64,000 nucleotides of DNA, taken from positions 1 to 64,000 of the IMG/VR virus record IMGVR_UViG_3300010316_000005. The stretch is one strand, 5' to 3'. This stretch comes from a virus. Every line of letters begins with the position of its first letter. The first letter of the stretch is position 1. The notes under the pieces were generated by a model. The model was given only the letters and a program-made list of their open reading frames with translations. It was not told the origin of the DNA and did not search any database. Positions 1-6,751 of the stretch are shown here, piece after piece. The position numbers and the translations under genes are program-made.

Positions 1-122
1 AAGATTTGCGCCACAAAAACAAAGAAGTAATTAACAAAATTTTGAAAGACGATATGAGTTGGGAAGACAAGCCGTTTCCTGATACTTATCTTGGAAAGCA
101 GTATATTTGGGATTACTGGTAA
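1..122 (+). CDS. 3' end of an unrecognised gene
   Basis: The window opens inside a reading frame (codons start at base 3) that ends at TAA 120-122. The visible 39 residues are charged and end in an aromatic tail, QYIWDYW. No family is recognisable from this fragment. A terminator-like hairpin follows directly, so this looks like the last gene of its operon. Confidence 0.55.
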   Translation, partial: DLRHKNKEVINKILKDDMSWEDKPFPDTYLGKQYIWDYW

Positions 123-145
123 AAAGAGTCCTTCAGCACTCTTTT
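122..145 (+). terminator. rho-independent terminator
   Basis: AAAAGAGT (122-129) and ACTCTTTT (138-145) form a perfect 8-bp stem with an 8-nt loop, followed by a T-rich stretch. It separates the partial gene from the promoter at 150. The stem is A/T-rich, so its strength is uncertain. Confidence 0.6.
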
Positions 146-149
146 GTTG

Positions 150-177
150 TTGACATTTGCAAAAAAGTGTTTATAAT
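150..177 (+). promoter_or_regulatory. sigma70-type early promoter
   Basis: TTGACA (150-155) and TATAAT (172-177) are both perfect consensus hexamers, 16 bp apart. It follows a terminator and precedes AAGGAG at 190-195. It probably drives the small-gene operon up to about 2634. Confidence 0.85.
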
Positions 178-203
178 AAAACTATAAGCAAGGAGAGCAT
201 ACA

Positions 204-367
204 GTGAACCACGAAACTGTTGAACTTTTTTACAACTAATTGCAATAGGCTGGTTTGTTTACTGGATCATCGCAATGATTGCACTTAGTGTTTGGCATTT
301 TGCTCCAATAGGAATTGGACTTACTGCTATGTCTGTTTGCTGGATTGTTGCAACACTACTAACTTAG
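204..367 (+). pseudogene. small membrane protein gene with a frameshift
   Basis: GTG at 204 has AAGGAG 8 nt upstream, but the frame stops after 11 codons (MNHETVELFYN). From base 230, in the -1 frame, an open stretch runs to TAG 365-367 and encodes a very hydrophobic segment with two likely membrane helices (around IAIGWFVYWIIAMIAL and TAMSVCWIVATLLT). The break falls in a run of six T (226-231); seven T would join both halves into one 54-residue protein. This could be a real mutation, a homopolymer assembly error or ribosomal slippage. No family recognised. Confidence 0.6.
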
Positions 368-377
368 GAATAAAATA

Positions 378-806
378 ATGACCAAACTTAGCGATAAACT
401 AAAAATCACACTTGCTGAAATGGAAAAGGCTAATATCAACGGTATAGAAGCCCAGCATAACGCTGACCTAGAAAAGATTCGCAAAGAGAGAAAATCAATC
501 GAAACTTGGGTAGAATCTCTACGTGAAACAATGGTGTCGCAAATTGAAGACGGTAAAGTACCGCTCAGTAAGATCGAAAATTACGAACGTAAAAACTGGA
601 CCAATGCTGCCAAAAAGCACAGCGCGTCACATCAAGACCTATGGAACGATTTTGAACAATTTTGGAAATCAGAAGGACTTGATGTTGTGATTACAGACGG
701 CCATGATGGCGTGGGTATCAAGGATTGGATTAACATCTCTGTATCTCCGTTGCCAGAACGTCCACGACTAGGGGGAGTAACCCGTCAGGAATACCCCGGA
801 AGATGA
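378..806 (+). CDS. hypothetical early protein
   Basis: This 142-residue protein is not recognised. The N-terminal 60 residues are highly charged and look helical or coiled-coil (EMEKANINGIEAQHNADLEK region). The C-terminal part contains a mixed WINISVSPLP strand segment. The start has AGGA about 10 nt upstream, and the stop overlaps the next start by 4 nt (ATGA), indicating translational coupling. Confidence 0.7.
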   Translation: MTKLSDKLKITLAEMEKANINGIEAQHNADLEKIRKERKSIETWVESLRETMVSQIEDGKVPLSKIENYERKNWTNAAKKHSASHQDLWNDFEQFWKSEGLDVVITDGHDGVGIKDWINISVSPLPERPRLGGVTRQEYPGR

Positions 807-1111
807 TAGATCCAAACGTCAGTCAAGCCGAGCGCGACATACGTGATGGCATTTTGTCACTAGAGGGCATCTATGGTCTTGTAGACACCTTCAAGTGCTA
901 CGTTATCACTGATGATCGTTACGACGAAACTGTACGAGACAAAAATGCTATTTTTGATTGGTGTGAAAAAACGTTTGGTGAACATAAAGCAAGTTTTTTA
1001 TGGATCCCAAGTGGCATTATTGAAAAAGAGAAAAACTATTGGTTCTTAGCTGAAAAGAAGTACCGGACACTATTCGAAATGAAATGGAAAACCCTAGGAG
1101 GTAGCAGATGA
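803..1111 (+). CDS. hypothetical early protein
   Basis: A 102-residue protein of unknown function. The first half is acidic (DPNVSQAERDIRDGILSLEG) and the C-terminal half is basic and aromatic. It starts and ends in ATGA overlaps with its neighbours, so it is the middle cistron of a coupled operon. No catalytic motif was seen. Confidence 0.7.
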   Translation: MIDPNVSQAERDIRDGILSLEGIYGLVDTFKCYVITDDRYDETVRDKNAIFDWCEKTFGEHKASFLWIPSGIIEKEKNYWFLAEKKYRTLFEMKWKTLGGSR

Positions 1112-1365
1112 AGGTTAAAGATTTACTAGAACAACTTGCAGGATTAGATCCAGGGATGGAAGTAATCATGCAGAAAGACAGCGAAGGCAACGGATACAGT
1201 CCGTTAGCTGGCGCAGATCCAAATGGCATTTATATAGCCGACTCAACATGGAGCGGAGATGTGTATGACGCAGAGTGGACTGCTGATGATGCTGACATGG
1301 ACGAAACCGAATGGGACGAGATCCTAGCTAACCCCCGCGCACTTATTTTATATCCAACTAACTAA
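1108..1365 (+). CDS. hypothetical acidic protein
   Basis: An 85-residue, strongly acidic protein beginning MKVKDLLEQLAGLDPGMEV and ending in a hydrophobic strand, RALILYP. Openings of this kind (short helix, then a strand with MEVIMQKDSEG) are frequent in small T4-like phage proteins of unknown role; the 65-residue gene at 1768 has the same arrangement. The start overlaps the previous stop by 4 nt. Confidence 0.7.
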   Translation: MKVKDLLEQLAGLDPGMEVIMQKDSEGNGYSPLAGADPNGIYIADSTWSGDVYDAEWTADDADMDETEWDEILANPRALILYPTN

Positions 1366-1376
1366 AGGAACACACC

Positions 1377-1601
1377 ATGGGATACATTACAAAAGACTAT
1401 TCGATTCGTCCTAATCAACAATCACAAAGAACACAGCCCGACCTCTGGGATGTAGTCGTTGGCAAGGACATTCTTATACTAACTGCAAAGAGCAAAGTAC
1501 AAGCTGAAGAGTTTGCTTATCGACTCAACCGTGATCCGCATTGTCTCGAGCGTGGTCAGACACGTCGCGACCGTGGCGGTGTTCCGTCTAACAAGGCGTA
1601 A
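1377..1601 (+). CDS. hypothetical protein
   Basis: A 74-residue protein, unrecognised. It is preceded by AAGGAA 8 nt before ATG. A central segment (DLWDVVVGKDILILTAKSKVQ) looks like two strands followed by a helix, and the tail is Arg-rich. It lies in the early operon. Confidence 0.6.
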   Translation: MGYITKDYSIRPNQQSQRTQPDLWDVVVGKDILILTAKSKVQAEEFAYRLNRDPHCLERGQTRRDRGGVPSNKA

Positions 1602-1603
1602 TA

Positions 1604-1771
1604 ATGAAAGCTTACATCCGTTATAAAGAATGGTGGATAGACACGCAAGCACCTCAGTTAGTACCTTCGCTCTATTGGGGGAACACTGAGGAAGACGCTT
1701 TTAAACAAAACCTAGCAAATATGGGATTATATTTGTTAATGGAAACACTAGTAGAGTATGAAGACAAATGA
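1604..1771 (+). CDS. hypothetical small protein
   Basis: A 55-residue frame starting MKAYIRYKEWWIDTQAP. It sits 2 nt after the previous stop and overlaps the next gene by ATGA at 1768-1771. The tight coupling on both sides is the main reason to accept it. Function unknown. Confidence 0.65.
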   Translation: MKAYIRYKEWWIDTQAPQLVPSLYWGNTEEDAFKQNLANMGLYLLMETLVEYEDK

Positions 1772-1965
1772 AATTAAGTGAATTTATCAAAGGCTTGCAA
1801 AAGCTAGAACAAGAAGGCCACGGCGAACTTGAAGTTATGTATCGCCATGGCGCCTCAGGCGACTGCGGCGAATTAAGTAGTGCTTATGTAACCGACGAAG
1901 TTGATGACTGCGGCCCTTTTGACTTAGCCGACGAAAGTTACGTTTCAATCTACGCAGGAAATTAA
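1768..1965 (+). CDS. hypothetical acidic protein
   Basis: 65 residues, opening MKLSEFIKGLQKLEQEGHGE and ending in a strand, SYVSIYAGN. It resembles the gene at 1108 in plan: an N-terminal helix, a strand with LEVMY, an acidic loop and a C-terminal strand. The two may be distant paralogues (inference). The start is in an ATGA overlap. Confidence 0.65.
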   Translation: MKLSEFIKGLQKLEQEGHGELEVMYRHGASGDCGELSSAYVTDEVDDCGPFDLADESYVSIYAGN

Positions 1966-1967
1966 AG

Positions 1968-2291
1968 ATGTCAAAACTATATATCGCAGTGTTGGACGAG
2001 TTTCCGGACTACATGACCCCAACTCTTGTTGCTCATGCTGTTCTAGCAGCTCATCTACAGTTTAAAGACAACTTGCGCTATGACAGATGGTTAGAACACA
2101 GTTTTAAGAAATGTGTAGTGCGTGTTAATCAAAAAGAGTTTGACAAGATTGCTGCGTTGCCCGACGTACATCTTGCTCACGAAAACAGTACCCTTGAAGC
2201 TCGCAAAAGCTGCGCAGTTGTGTTGCCCACAGGGCCGGGTGACGAACTGCCTAACGTGCTCAAGTATGCTAAATTGTGGAAGCCAGTCTAA
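1968..2291 (+). CDS. peptidyl-tRNA hydrolase 2 (PTH2)-like protein
   Basis: This 107-residue protein has the outline of the PTH2 fold. The N-terminal strand KLYIAVLDEF is followed by a helix carrying VAHAVLAAHLQF (compare the Q/H-A-x-H-A helix of PTH2). Next come SFKKCVVRVN, a helix, and a C-terminal strand-loop SCAVVLPTGPGDELPNV like the VLAIGPGP segment of the family. PTH2 releases peptides from peptidyl-tRNA; whether this copy is active is unknown, since the canonical basic residues are not all visible. It belongs to the early operon. The assignment rests on motif resemblance only. Confidence 0.5.
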   Translation: MSKLYIAVLDEFPDYMTPTLVAHAVLAAHLQFKDNLRYDRWLEHSFKKCVVRVNQKEFDKIAALPDVHLAHENSTLEARKSCAVVLPTGPGDELPNVLKYAKLWKPV

Positions 2292-2491
2292 TGGATTACC
2301 TTCTTTTGCCTTGCGCGGCAGTAGCACGTTTTGAAACTCAAGGTACCGGATATCGTTGCCTTCAGTGCGGAGCAGTAGTAGGATCAGTAGGCCAATCTAA
2401 AGAATGCACTGCCGAGGCCGACAAGTGGAAAACGTTAGAGGCCTTGGGCGGCAAAGGCTGGGATTACAAATTAGGACAACCTGCAGAATGA
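2291..2491 (+). CDS. hypothetical zinc-ribbon-like small protein
   Basis: 66 residues starting at ATG 2291, which shares one base with the previous stop (TAATG). An in-frame ATG at 2276 lies inside the upstream gene and is less likely. A CLQC pair, another Cys about 18 residues on and an earlier Cys suggest one zinc-binding knuckle. The function is not known. Confidence 0.6.
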   Translation: MDYLLLPCAAVARFETQGTGYRCLQCGAVVGSVGQSKECTAEADKWKTLEALGGKGWDYKLGQPAE

Positions 2492-2634
2492 ACGAGCTTA
2501 AAAAGAACAATCGGCACATTAAGTCTTGTATGAAACAATATATCAAGACTGACGACCCTGAACTATTGATGGGGTTGCTTCGGCTGATTTCTAAAAGAAA
2601 CAAACTCAAGGCAGAGTTAAAAGAAAACACTTGA
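2488..2634 (+). CDS. hypothetical small basic protein
   Basis: 48 residues, Lys/Arg-rich and probably all-helical (MNELKKNNRHIKSCMKQY start). ATG at 2488 overlaps the previous stop as ATGA, which fixes the start over a longer frame open from 2404. It is the last gene before the promoter at 2631, whose -35 overlaps its stop codon. Confidence 0.55.
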   Translation: MNELKKNNRHIKSCMKQYIKTDDPELLMGLLRLISKRNKLKAELKENT

Positions 2635-2659
2635 CACCCGGCCCCTCTTTGTGTATACT
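2631..2659 (+). promoter_or_regulatory. sigma70-type early promoter
   Basis: TTGACA (2631-2636), a 17-bp spacer and TATACT (2654-2659). It points at an 8-codon frame at 2688 and then directly into the antisense side of an endonuclease gene, so its original target gene seems to be missing. Confidence 0.8.
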
Positions 2660-2687
2660 GTAAGAGTAATAACAAAAGAGGTACACA

Positions 2688-2714
2688 ATGGAAAAGTTTT
2701 TAGTGCTTAGTTAA
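2688..2714 (+). other. 8-codon frame after a promoter, possible truncated gene
   Basis: ATG at 2688, preceded by AGAGGT, reads MEKFLVLS then TAA. It has a consensus promoter and a ribosome site but almost no gene. It could be a leader peptide, or the 5' stump of a gene lost when the neighbouring GIY-YIG cassette inserted. I favour the stump, weakly. Confidence 0.35.
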
Positions 2715-2732
2715 CACCCCGCTAGTTTCGGA

Positions 2733-3620
2733 TTATTTTCTACAATTTATTCCATGCCATCTGCTATAGTTGCCAGGTGATATATTTTGTTTCCCACAAT
2801 TTTCACAACACTTAAAGTTAACAGTTTTCCATTCATCACTATTTTGAGTTTCTGATAATTTTCTTGAAGCTTCTTTACCTTTGGTAAGTTTCCATTCTTT
2901 GGATTGTTTAGTGATTGACATTGATTTATATGCCTCTAGACCCACGGTTTCTAACCAAATTGGATTTGACTTTGTAGTAAGTTCCTTTTCTTTAGCAGCT
3001 TTACCTATCGTAGACTTCCATCCCAGGTCATTCTTCTTCTCAAGATCTTTCCGAACTTTTTCCTTTCCTACAGTGGCTTTCCACACAGGATCGTTTTGTA
3101 TTTCTGAAGATTGTTTTGCAACATATTTTCCTGTTGTTTCTTTCCATTCTTTACTAAGCTTTGTTTCTGAAATCTTTTTTTTGTGGTAATCTGATTTGCT
3201 TTTACCTCTTAATGCGTTAGATATACCTTCATTTTGTTCCTTAGAATTTTTTCTTCCTCTATTTCCGATGGATATTTTTCTTTTTGTTTCTTCTGAATGT
3301 GGTCCACTATTATAGAATCGTTCGTTGTGTATAGACATATTAATATACATAGGATTTTTGTGGACATTGAAATATTCTTGAAAATATATTTCCTTTAAGA
3401 TTGCCTCTTTTCGGGTTTTGTGTTTGGTTAATATTACAGTTTTAAATGATTTTCTATTTGTTCTAATTTCTCTTTTCCATATTTTAGAATATTTGTCGGA
3501 ACCAACTGATCCATGATATCCATTTTCCAAGATGTTCGATACAGAAGTGTATCCTATGTAAAATGGTGGCATTTTGTTGCCACCATAAAAAGTTATATAT
3601 GTGCAAAAAACCATTGACAT
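2733..3620 (-). CDS. GIY-YIG homing endonuclease with repeat-rich DNA-binding region
   Basis: 295 residues. The N-terminal nuclease core has YITFY and FYIGYTS, the GIY and YIG strands, followed by a catalytic-type RTNR segment and an E in LKEIYFQEYF. After residue 100 come two NUMOD3-like motifs (SEETKRKISIGNRG, SDYHKKKISETK). About five diverged repeats of roughly 27 residues follow, with the pattern EWKxTxGKxAxxK, and then a C-terminal Cys-rich knuckle (CCENCGKQ...HGINCRK). Such repeats usually grip DNA along the minor groove. The gene opposes its neighbours and is preceded on its own strand by a late promoter. The repeat array is longer than usual. Confidence 0.85.
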   Translation of the reverse strand: MSMVFCTYITFYGGNKMPPFYIGYTSVSNILENGYHGSVGSDKYSKIWKREIRTNRKSFKTVILTKHKTRKEAILKEIYFQEYFNVHKNPMYINMSIHNERFYNSGPHSEETKRKISIGNRGRKNSKEQNEGISNALRGKSKSDYHKKKISETKLSKEWKETTGKYVAKQSSEIQNDPVWKATVGKEKVRKDLEKKNDLGWKSTIGKAAKEKELTTKSNPIWLETVGLEAYKSMSITKQSKEWKLTKGKEASRKLSETQNSDEWKTVNFKCCENCGKQNISPGNYSRWHGINCRK

Positions 3621-3642
3621 CCTTTCTAAGACAGTGTATAGT
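3614..3642 (+). promoter_or_regulatory. sigma70-type early promoter of the CCA gene
   Basis: TTGACA (3614-3619), a 17-bp spacer and TATAGT (3637-3642). The -35 overlaps the first codons of the divergent endonuclease gene. The next plus-strand gene starts at 3669 behind TAGGAG. Confidence 0.8.
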
Positions 3643-3643
3643 T

Positions 3644-3651
3644 TATTTATA
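3644..3651 (-). promoter_or_regulatory. late promoter, minus strand
   Basis: TATAAATA reads on the minus strand from 3651 to 3644, about 25 nt before the endonuclease ATG at 3620. It overlaps the early promoter on the other strand, so the two directions should be used at different times. Confidence 0.65.
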
Positions 3652-3668
3652 TAGAGTAGGAGTTTTCG

Positions 3669-4901
3669 GTGGCAATATCTAAATATCTAGTAGGCGGCGC
3701 AGTACGTGATATGCTGCTGGGCCGCGAGGTTGTAGACCGCGACTTTGTTGTAGTTGGTTCAACTCCTGAAGAAATGGTTGCTACTGGCTTTGCACAAGTT
3801 GGCGCAGACTTTCCTGTGTTCCTGCATCCCGAAACTGGCGAAGAATTTGCCCTGGCACGCCGCGAGCGTAAGACAGGCGAAGGCTACCTGGGCTTTACTT
3901 CGGAGTTTGGTGTAGACGTTACGCTGGAAGAAGACCTGGCACGGCGCGACCTGACTGTAAACTCCATGGCACTGGATACTTCTGATACTTGGAAGGACAC
4001 GGTTGTTGATCCATTCGGCGGTCAAGAAGATCTGCGTAACAAAGTACTGCGGCACACTAGCAATGCGTTTGCTGAAGATCCTGTGCGTGTACTGCGGCTG
4101 GCAAGGTTCCGGGCACGACTGGGCCCAGAGTGGACTGTTGCTCCTGAAACAGTAGCACTGGTTTCGCAGATGGCCAAGAAGGGCGTACTGAAGGAACTGA
4201 CTGCTGAGCGAGTTTGGAAGGAAATGAGCCGGGCACTGATGGAGCCACATGCGCGTCTGTTTTTTGACACGCTGCTGGAAACTGATGCTCTGCATGTTGT
4301 ATTTCCTGAAGTATACAAGCTGAAGACTGCGCTGGAGGCACGCCGTTGGCACCCCGAAGGCGATGCGTTTGAACACACTATGCTGGTTCTGACTGCGGCT
4401 GTTAAGTTTGGTTACGATCTGGAAACTCGCTTTGCTGCGCTGGTACACGACTTTGGTAAGGGCCTGACGCCACGTGCGGTACTGCCCAAGCACTACGGTC
4501 ACGAATTTACTGGTGTTGCTGTTGCTGAATCGTTTGCTAACAGGCTGACTGTTCCTAGCAAGATGCGTGACCGTGCTATGAAGACTACTCGGTTCCATAT
4601 GCATATGCACAAGCTGGATACACTGAATCCAAAGACATTTGTAAAGATGTTTGAGGAGATGGGTGCGTTCAACGATCCTGCGGTAGTTGACCTGCTGGTA
4701 AGAGTAGGTGAAGCAGATGACCGCGGCAGACTGGGTAGTGAAAACGCTGATGTAGCACACCTGCAGAAGCTGAAGACACTGTTTGACGTTGCTAAGGCTG
4801 TTAGCTTTGCGGATGTATTTCCAAAGGGCGAAACAAACGGTAACAAGATCAAAGAAGGCATGCGCCGGGCGCGTGTAAAGGCAGTAGCAGAGAGCAAATA
4901 A
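3669..4901 (+). CDS. cca: CCA tRNA nucleotidyltransferase (multifunctional CCA protein)
   Basis: This 410-residue protein adds or repairs the 3' CCA of tRNAs. It is colinear with the E. coli-type enzyme (about 412 residues). Visible features are GGAVRD at 9-14, the metal-binding D23-R-D25, RRDLTVNS at 92-99, a helical middle region, and a C-terminal HD phosphohydrolase motif (H260-D261 in VHDFGKGLTP). The start is GTG with TAGGAG 7 nt upstream. Leucine is coded almost only by CTG, unlike neighbouring genes that prefer CTA, CTT and TTA, which suggests recent acquisition from a bacterium. No tRNA gene is visible here, so host tRNAs, perhaps damaged ones, are the likely substrate. Confidence 0.95.
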   Translation: MAISKYLVGGAVRDMLLGREVVDRDFVVVGSTPEEMVATGFAQVGADFPVFLHPETGEEFALARRERKTGEGYLGFTSEFGVDVTLEEDLARRDLTVNSMALDTSDTWKDTVVDPFGGQEDLRNKVLRHTSNAFAEDPVRVLRLARFRARLGPEWTVAPETVALVSQMAKKGVLKELTAERVWKEMSRALMEPHARLFFDTLLETDALHVVFPEVYKLKTALEARRWHPEGDAFEHTMLVLTAAVKFGYDLETRFAALVHDFGKGLTPRAVLPKHYGHEFTGVAVAESFANRLTVPSKMRDRAMKTTRFHMHMHKLDTLNPKTFVKMFEEMGAFNDPAVVDLLVRVGEADDRGRLGSENADVAHLQKLKTLFDVAKAVSFADVFPKGETNGNKIKEGMRRARVKAVAESK

Positions 4902-4927
4902 TTGCTCTCTGCATTTAAGGAGAAACA

Positions 4928-5359
4928 ATGAACTACGCAGAAAATCCAATTGAAGATTTGCACAATGCTATGGCCCACGCTGAATACGAGGGCTTTAGTA
5001 ATATTCACTATGAAACCCGAGACTGGGAGTTGTATAAATCAAGTGACCGCAAAGAAGACAAACGTATCCCTAAGACACGCAGGCCTACTACAAGAGACTT
5101 TGGTGTATACGCAATGTTCCCCCAAACGTGGGGCAGCACTGCGCTAGGACACGGCGGAATGGGCGGAGCGTCAATGACCACTGCGTACACTATTGTACTA
5201 GAATGTACAAACACCGGAGAGTTTTTGGTTTACTTTGGCGGGAGTTATTGTTACACGATCAAAGGAAAAAACGATGCTTTCCTTGAAGATTGTAAAAATA
5301 GATGTCTTGCTGGGAAGCGTAAAGCAAAAACAAAATACGGAATCGTAGAGCAGGATTAA
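4928..5359 (+). CDS. hypothetical protein with a swapped 3' end
   Basis: 143 residues, unrecognised, with a strong AAGGAG site. The middle is Gly-rich (GHGGMGGASMTTAYTIVLE) and the C-terminus contains EDCKNRCLAGKRK. A second, diverged copy of the last 40 or so residues lies 0.9 kb downstream at 6250-6384, beyond the endonuclease gene. The present 3' end may therefore have come with the endonuclease. The stop codon lies at the centre of a 22-nt palindrome and overlaps the opposing endonuclease stop. Confidence 0.75.
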   Translation: MNYAENPIEDLHNAMAHAEYEGFSNIHYETRDWELYKSSDRKEDKRIPKTRRPTTRDFGVYAMFPQTWGSTALGHGGMGGASMTTAYTIVLECTNTGEFLVYFGGSYCYTIKGKNDAFLEDCKNRCLAGKRKAKTKYGIVEQD

Positions 5360-5368
5360 TCCTGCTCT
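5347..5368. terminator. 22-nt perfect palindrome enclosing two opposed stop codons
   Basis: AGAGCAGGATTAATCCTGCTCT is a perfect inverted repeat without a loop. The TAA of the plus-strand gene (5357-5359) and the TAA of the minus-strand endonuclease (5358-5356) overlap at its centre. On the plus strand it is followed by CTCTATTTTT, so it could act as a terminator there; on the minus strand no T run follows. Confidence 0.55.
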
Positions 5369-6165
5369 CTATTTTTAATATCTTCTAACAAAGAAAGTAA
5401 CTTTTCTTTTGATCCAAGATTCCACCTTCTTGGTAACTTTATATTCTTGCTTAATGCTATTTCTTTTATTTCTTCTCTTATATAGTTGAGTTTAGAATAT
5501 GTTTTTCTTTGTATTTCGCCACCTAAAAAGTGGTGGGTCCCGTTGTCGATTCTTTTCTTGTGTGTTTTTCTTTGTATTTCACCACTTGAAAAGTTATGTT
5601 TTCCTTTAGCAGACAACTCAAATTGCGTGTTGCGTTGAACATCACTATTTAAGAAATGATGTGTTCCGTCTTCTATCCTCTTGCGTTGACTTTCAATCAT
5701 CTTTTTTCTAACATCATCTCTTTGAGACGAATGCCTTCCTTCTTTTAACATTCGCTCATTCATATCTTTTCCTAAAAACGGATGAGAGCCATTTTCAATC
5801 CTTATTTTATTGTTTTTTGATTTTTCTTCGGAGTCAAGCCAATGATGTGTTCCGTCTTGGATTCTCCTTTTTGCCAAGTCGCTGGCAGTTTTTGAATCAA
5901 TGCCTTCTGCTGATTCGGGTATTAAGTTTGCCCATTCTTTGGATTCTACGATATTCCAAAGATTACTATAATACAGTCCGGTTTCTTTGATTTCTTCTTT
6001 GTTATCTGTTTCTAAAAGTAATTCTGTGCTAATATCGTCGCCGTGTGTTTTTATGTGTCGTATCCAATGTTTACCAGACCCTTTATATTCATTTGGATCA
6101 TTTTTTGTGTAGCCGAGATATTTTAATCCAGTTTTGTTGTGTGTTTTAACATATAAATAATACAT
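5356..6165 (-). CDS. GIY-YIG homing endonuclease (SegB-like plan)
   Basis: 269 residues. The N-terminal nuclease core has MYYLYVKTH and KYLGYT, with YKGSGKHWIRHI and the catalytic-type E in KEEIKETGLYYS. The rest is four or five degenerate repeats around the motif GTHHFL or GSHPFL followed by EIQRKT, presumably for DNA binding, and a helical C-terminus. It is closely related to the gene at 45857. AAGGAG lies just upstream of the ATG, with a late promoter about 75 nt upstream. It meets the plus-strand gene at 5359 tail to tail with overlapping stops. Confidence 0.9.
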   Translation of the reverse strand: MYYLYVKTHNKTGLKYLGYTKNDPNEYKGSGKHWIRHIKTHGDDISTELLLETDNKEEIKETGLYYSNLWNIVESKEWANLIPESAEGIDSKTASDLAKRRIQDGTHHWLDSEEKSKNNKIRIENGSHPFLGKDMNERMLKEGRHSSQRDDVRKKMIESQRKRIEDGTHHFLNSDVQRNTQFELSAKGKHNFSSGEIQRKTHKKRIDNGTHHFLGGEIQRKTYSKLNYIREEIKEIALSKNIKLPRRWNLGSKEKLLSLLEDIKNREQD

Positions 6166-6223
6166 TGCTGTTGCTCCTTCATTTTGTTTAGCAATAGAGT
6201 AGTTGGGATGCCCGCCAAGAAAT

Positions 6224-6251
6224 CCGTGAACTACACTTTTATTTATACAAA
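6224..6251. repeat. cassette boundary block, copy 1
   Basis: 28 nt starting CCGTGAACTACAC and ending TTTATACAAA. It matches 26 of 28 bases with 36939-36966. Both copies lie just upstream (minus strand) of a GIY-YIG gene and just before a displaced gene end, and both include a minus-strand late promoter. Weaker similarity continues into the two leaders (AGAGTAGT, CGCCAA). Confidence 0.8.
6240..6247 (-). promoter_or_regulatory. late promoter, minus strand
   Basis: TATAAATA on the minus strand (6247 to 6240), inside the shared boundary block and 75 nt before the endonuclease start at 6165. Confidence 0.65.
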
Positions 6252-6384
6252 GTTGTTGACAACCATTGGAGAACTGTGCTATAGTGTAGAGAGAAAAAGT
6301 AAAAACATCAACGTGTTTGTTGAAGATTGCGCAAATCGCTGTCTAGTAAGCAAGAGAAAGAGCGAAAAGTATCATGGGAATTAA
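6250..6384 (+). pseudogene. displaced 3' end of the gene at 4928
   Basis: From base 6250 an open frame to TAA 6382-6384 reads KLLTTIGELCYSVERK, then NVFVEDCANRCLVSKRK. The gene at 4928 ends FLVYFGGSYCYTIKGK, then NDAFLEDCKNRCLAGKRK. CY, K, N, F, EDC, NRCL, KRK and KY line up in order. The fragment has no start codon with a ribosome site, begins right after the 28-nt block, and overlaps the next gene start by 11 nt as a true gene end would. It is best read as the original 3' end left behind by the endonuclease insertion. Confidence 0.75.
6256..6285 (+). promoter_or_regulatory. sigma70-type promoter inside the displaced gene end
   Basis: TTGACA (6256-6261), an 18-bp spacer and TATAGT (6280-6285). 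The same bases encode LTTIGELCYS of the displaced 3' end, so this promoter lies in former coding sequence. It would drive the operon from 6374. Confidence 0.65.
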
Positions 6385-6751
6385 TGTAAACGTATATTCA
6401 TACTGGGGCGTTCGCACAAAATGGCAAGACGAATTTTATAACGAATATGACGAAGTCGAAAGTGCCGCTTCAGAAAAGTATGGGTACGGCAAGGAGCAGC
6501 CTGCTGACACTAATGTAGAACTAGTGTCAGATGGAATGAGTTGCGAATATATGGTATTCGGCGTGCAACTTTACGACAGCGGAGATTCGCGCTGGGGAGA
6601 GATGTATAACTCAAACGAAGTTGATATTTATCCTGAAAAGATGGATACACTACGGCACGAGTACATTGAGCTATTCAAACGCTTGTATCCGGACTACGTA
6701 CACCTCGTTGACGTGCCGTGGAAGCTTGTTAACTTTGTTCACTATAGCTGA
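6374..6751 (+). CDS. hypothetical early protein
   Basis: 125 residues, rich in Tyr, Asp and Glu, with no recognised family. It opens MGINVNVYSYWGVRTKW, and a segment CEYMVFGVQLYDSGDSRWGE suggests a small beta-rich fold. It overlaps the displaced gene end upstream by 11 nt and shares one base with the next gene. Confidence 0.7.
   Translation: MGINVNVYSYWGVRTKWQDEFYNEYDEVESAASEKYGYGKEQPADTNVELVSDGMSCEYMVFGVQLYDSGDSRWGEMYNSNEVDIYPEKMDTLRHEYIELFKRLYPDYVHLVDVPWKLVNFVHYS

Noticed and set aside
3759-4949. A 396-codon open frame on the minus strand opposite cca.
   Set aside because: It is a shadow of the CTG-rich cca gene: no ribosome site, low-quality protein (runs of Cys, Gln, Ser), and the plus-strand gene is unambiguous.
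6184-6249. Upstream extension of the frame ending at 6384.
   Set aside because: These bases belong to the endonuclease leader and the 28-nt block; similarity to the 4928 gene begins only at about 6250.
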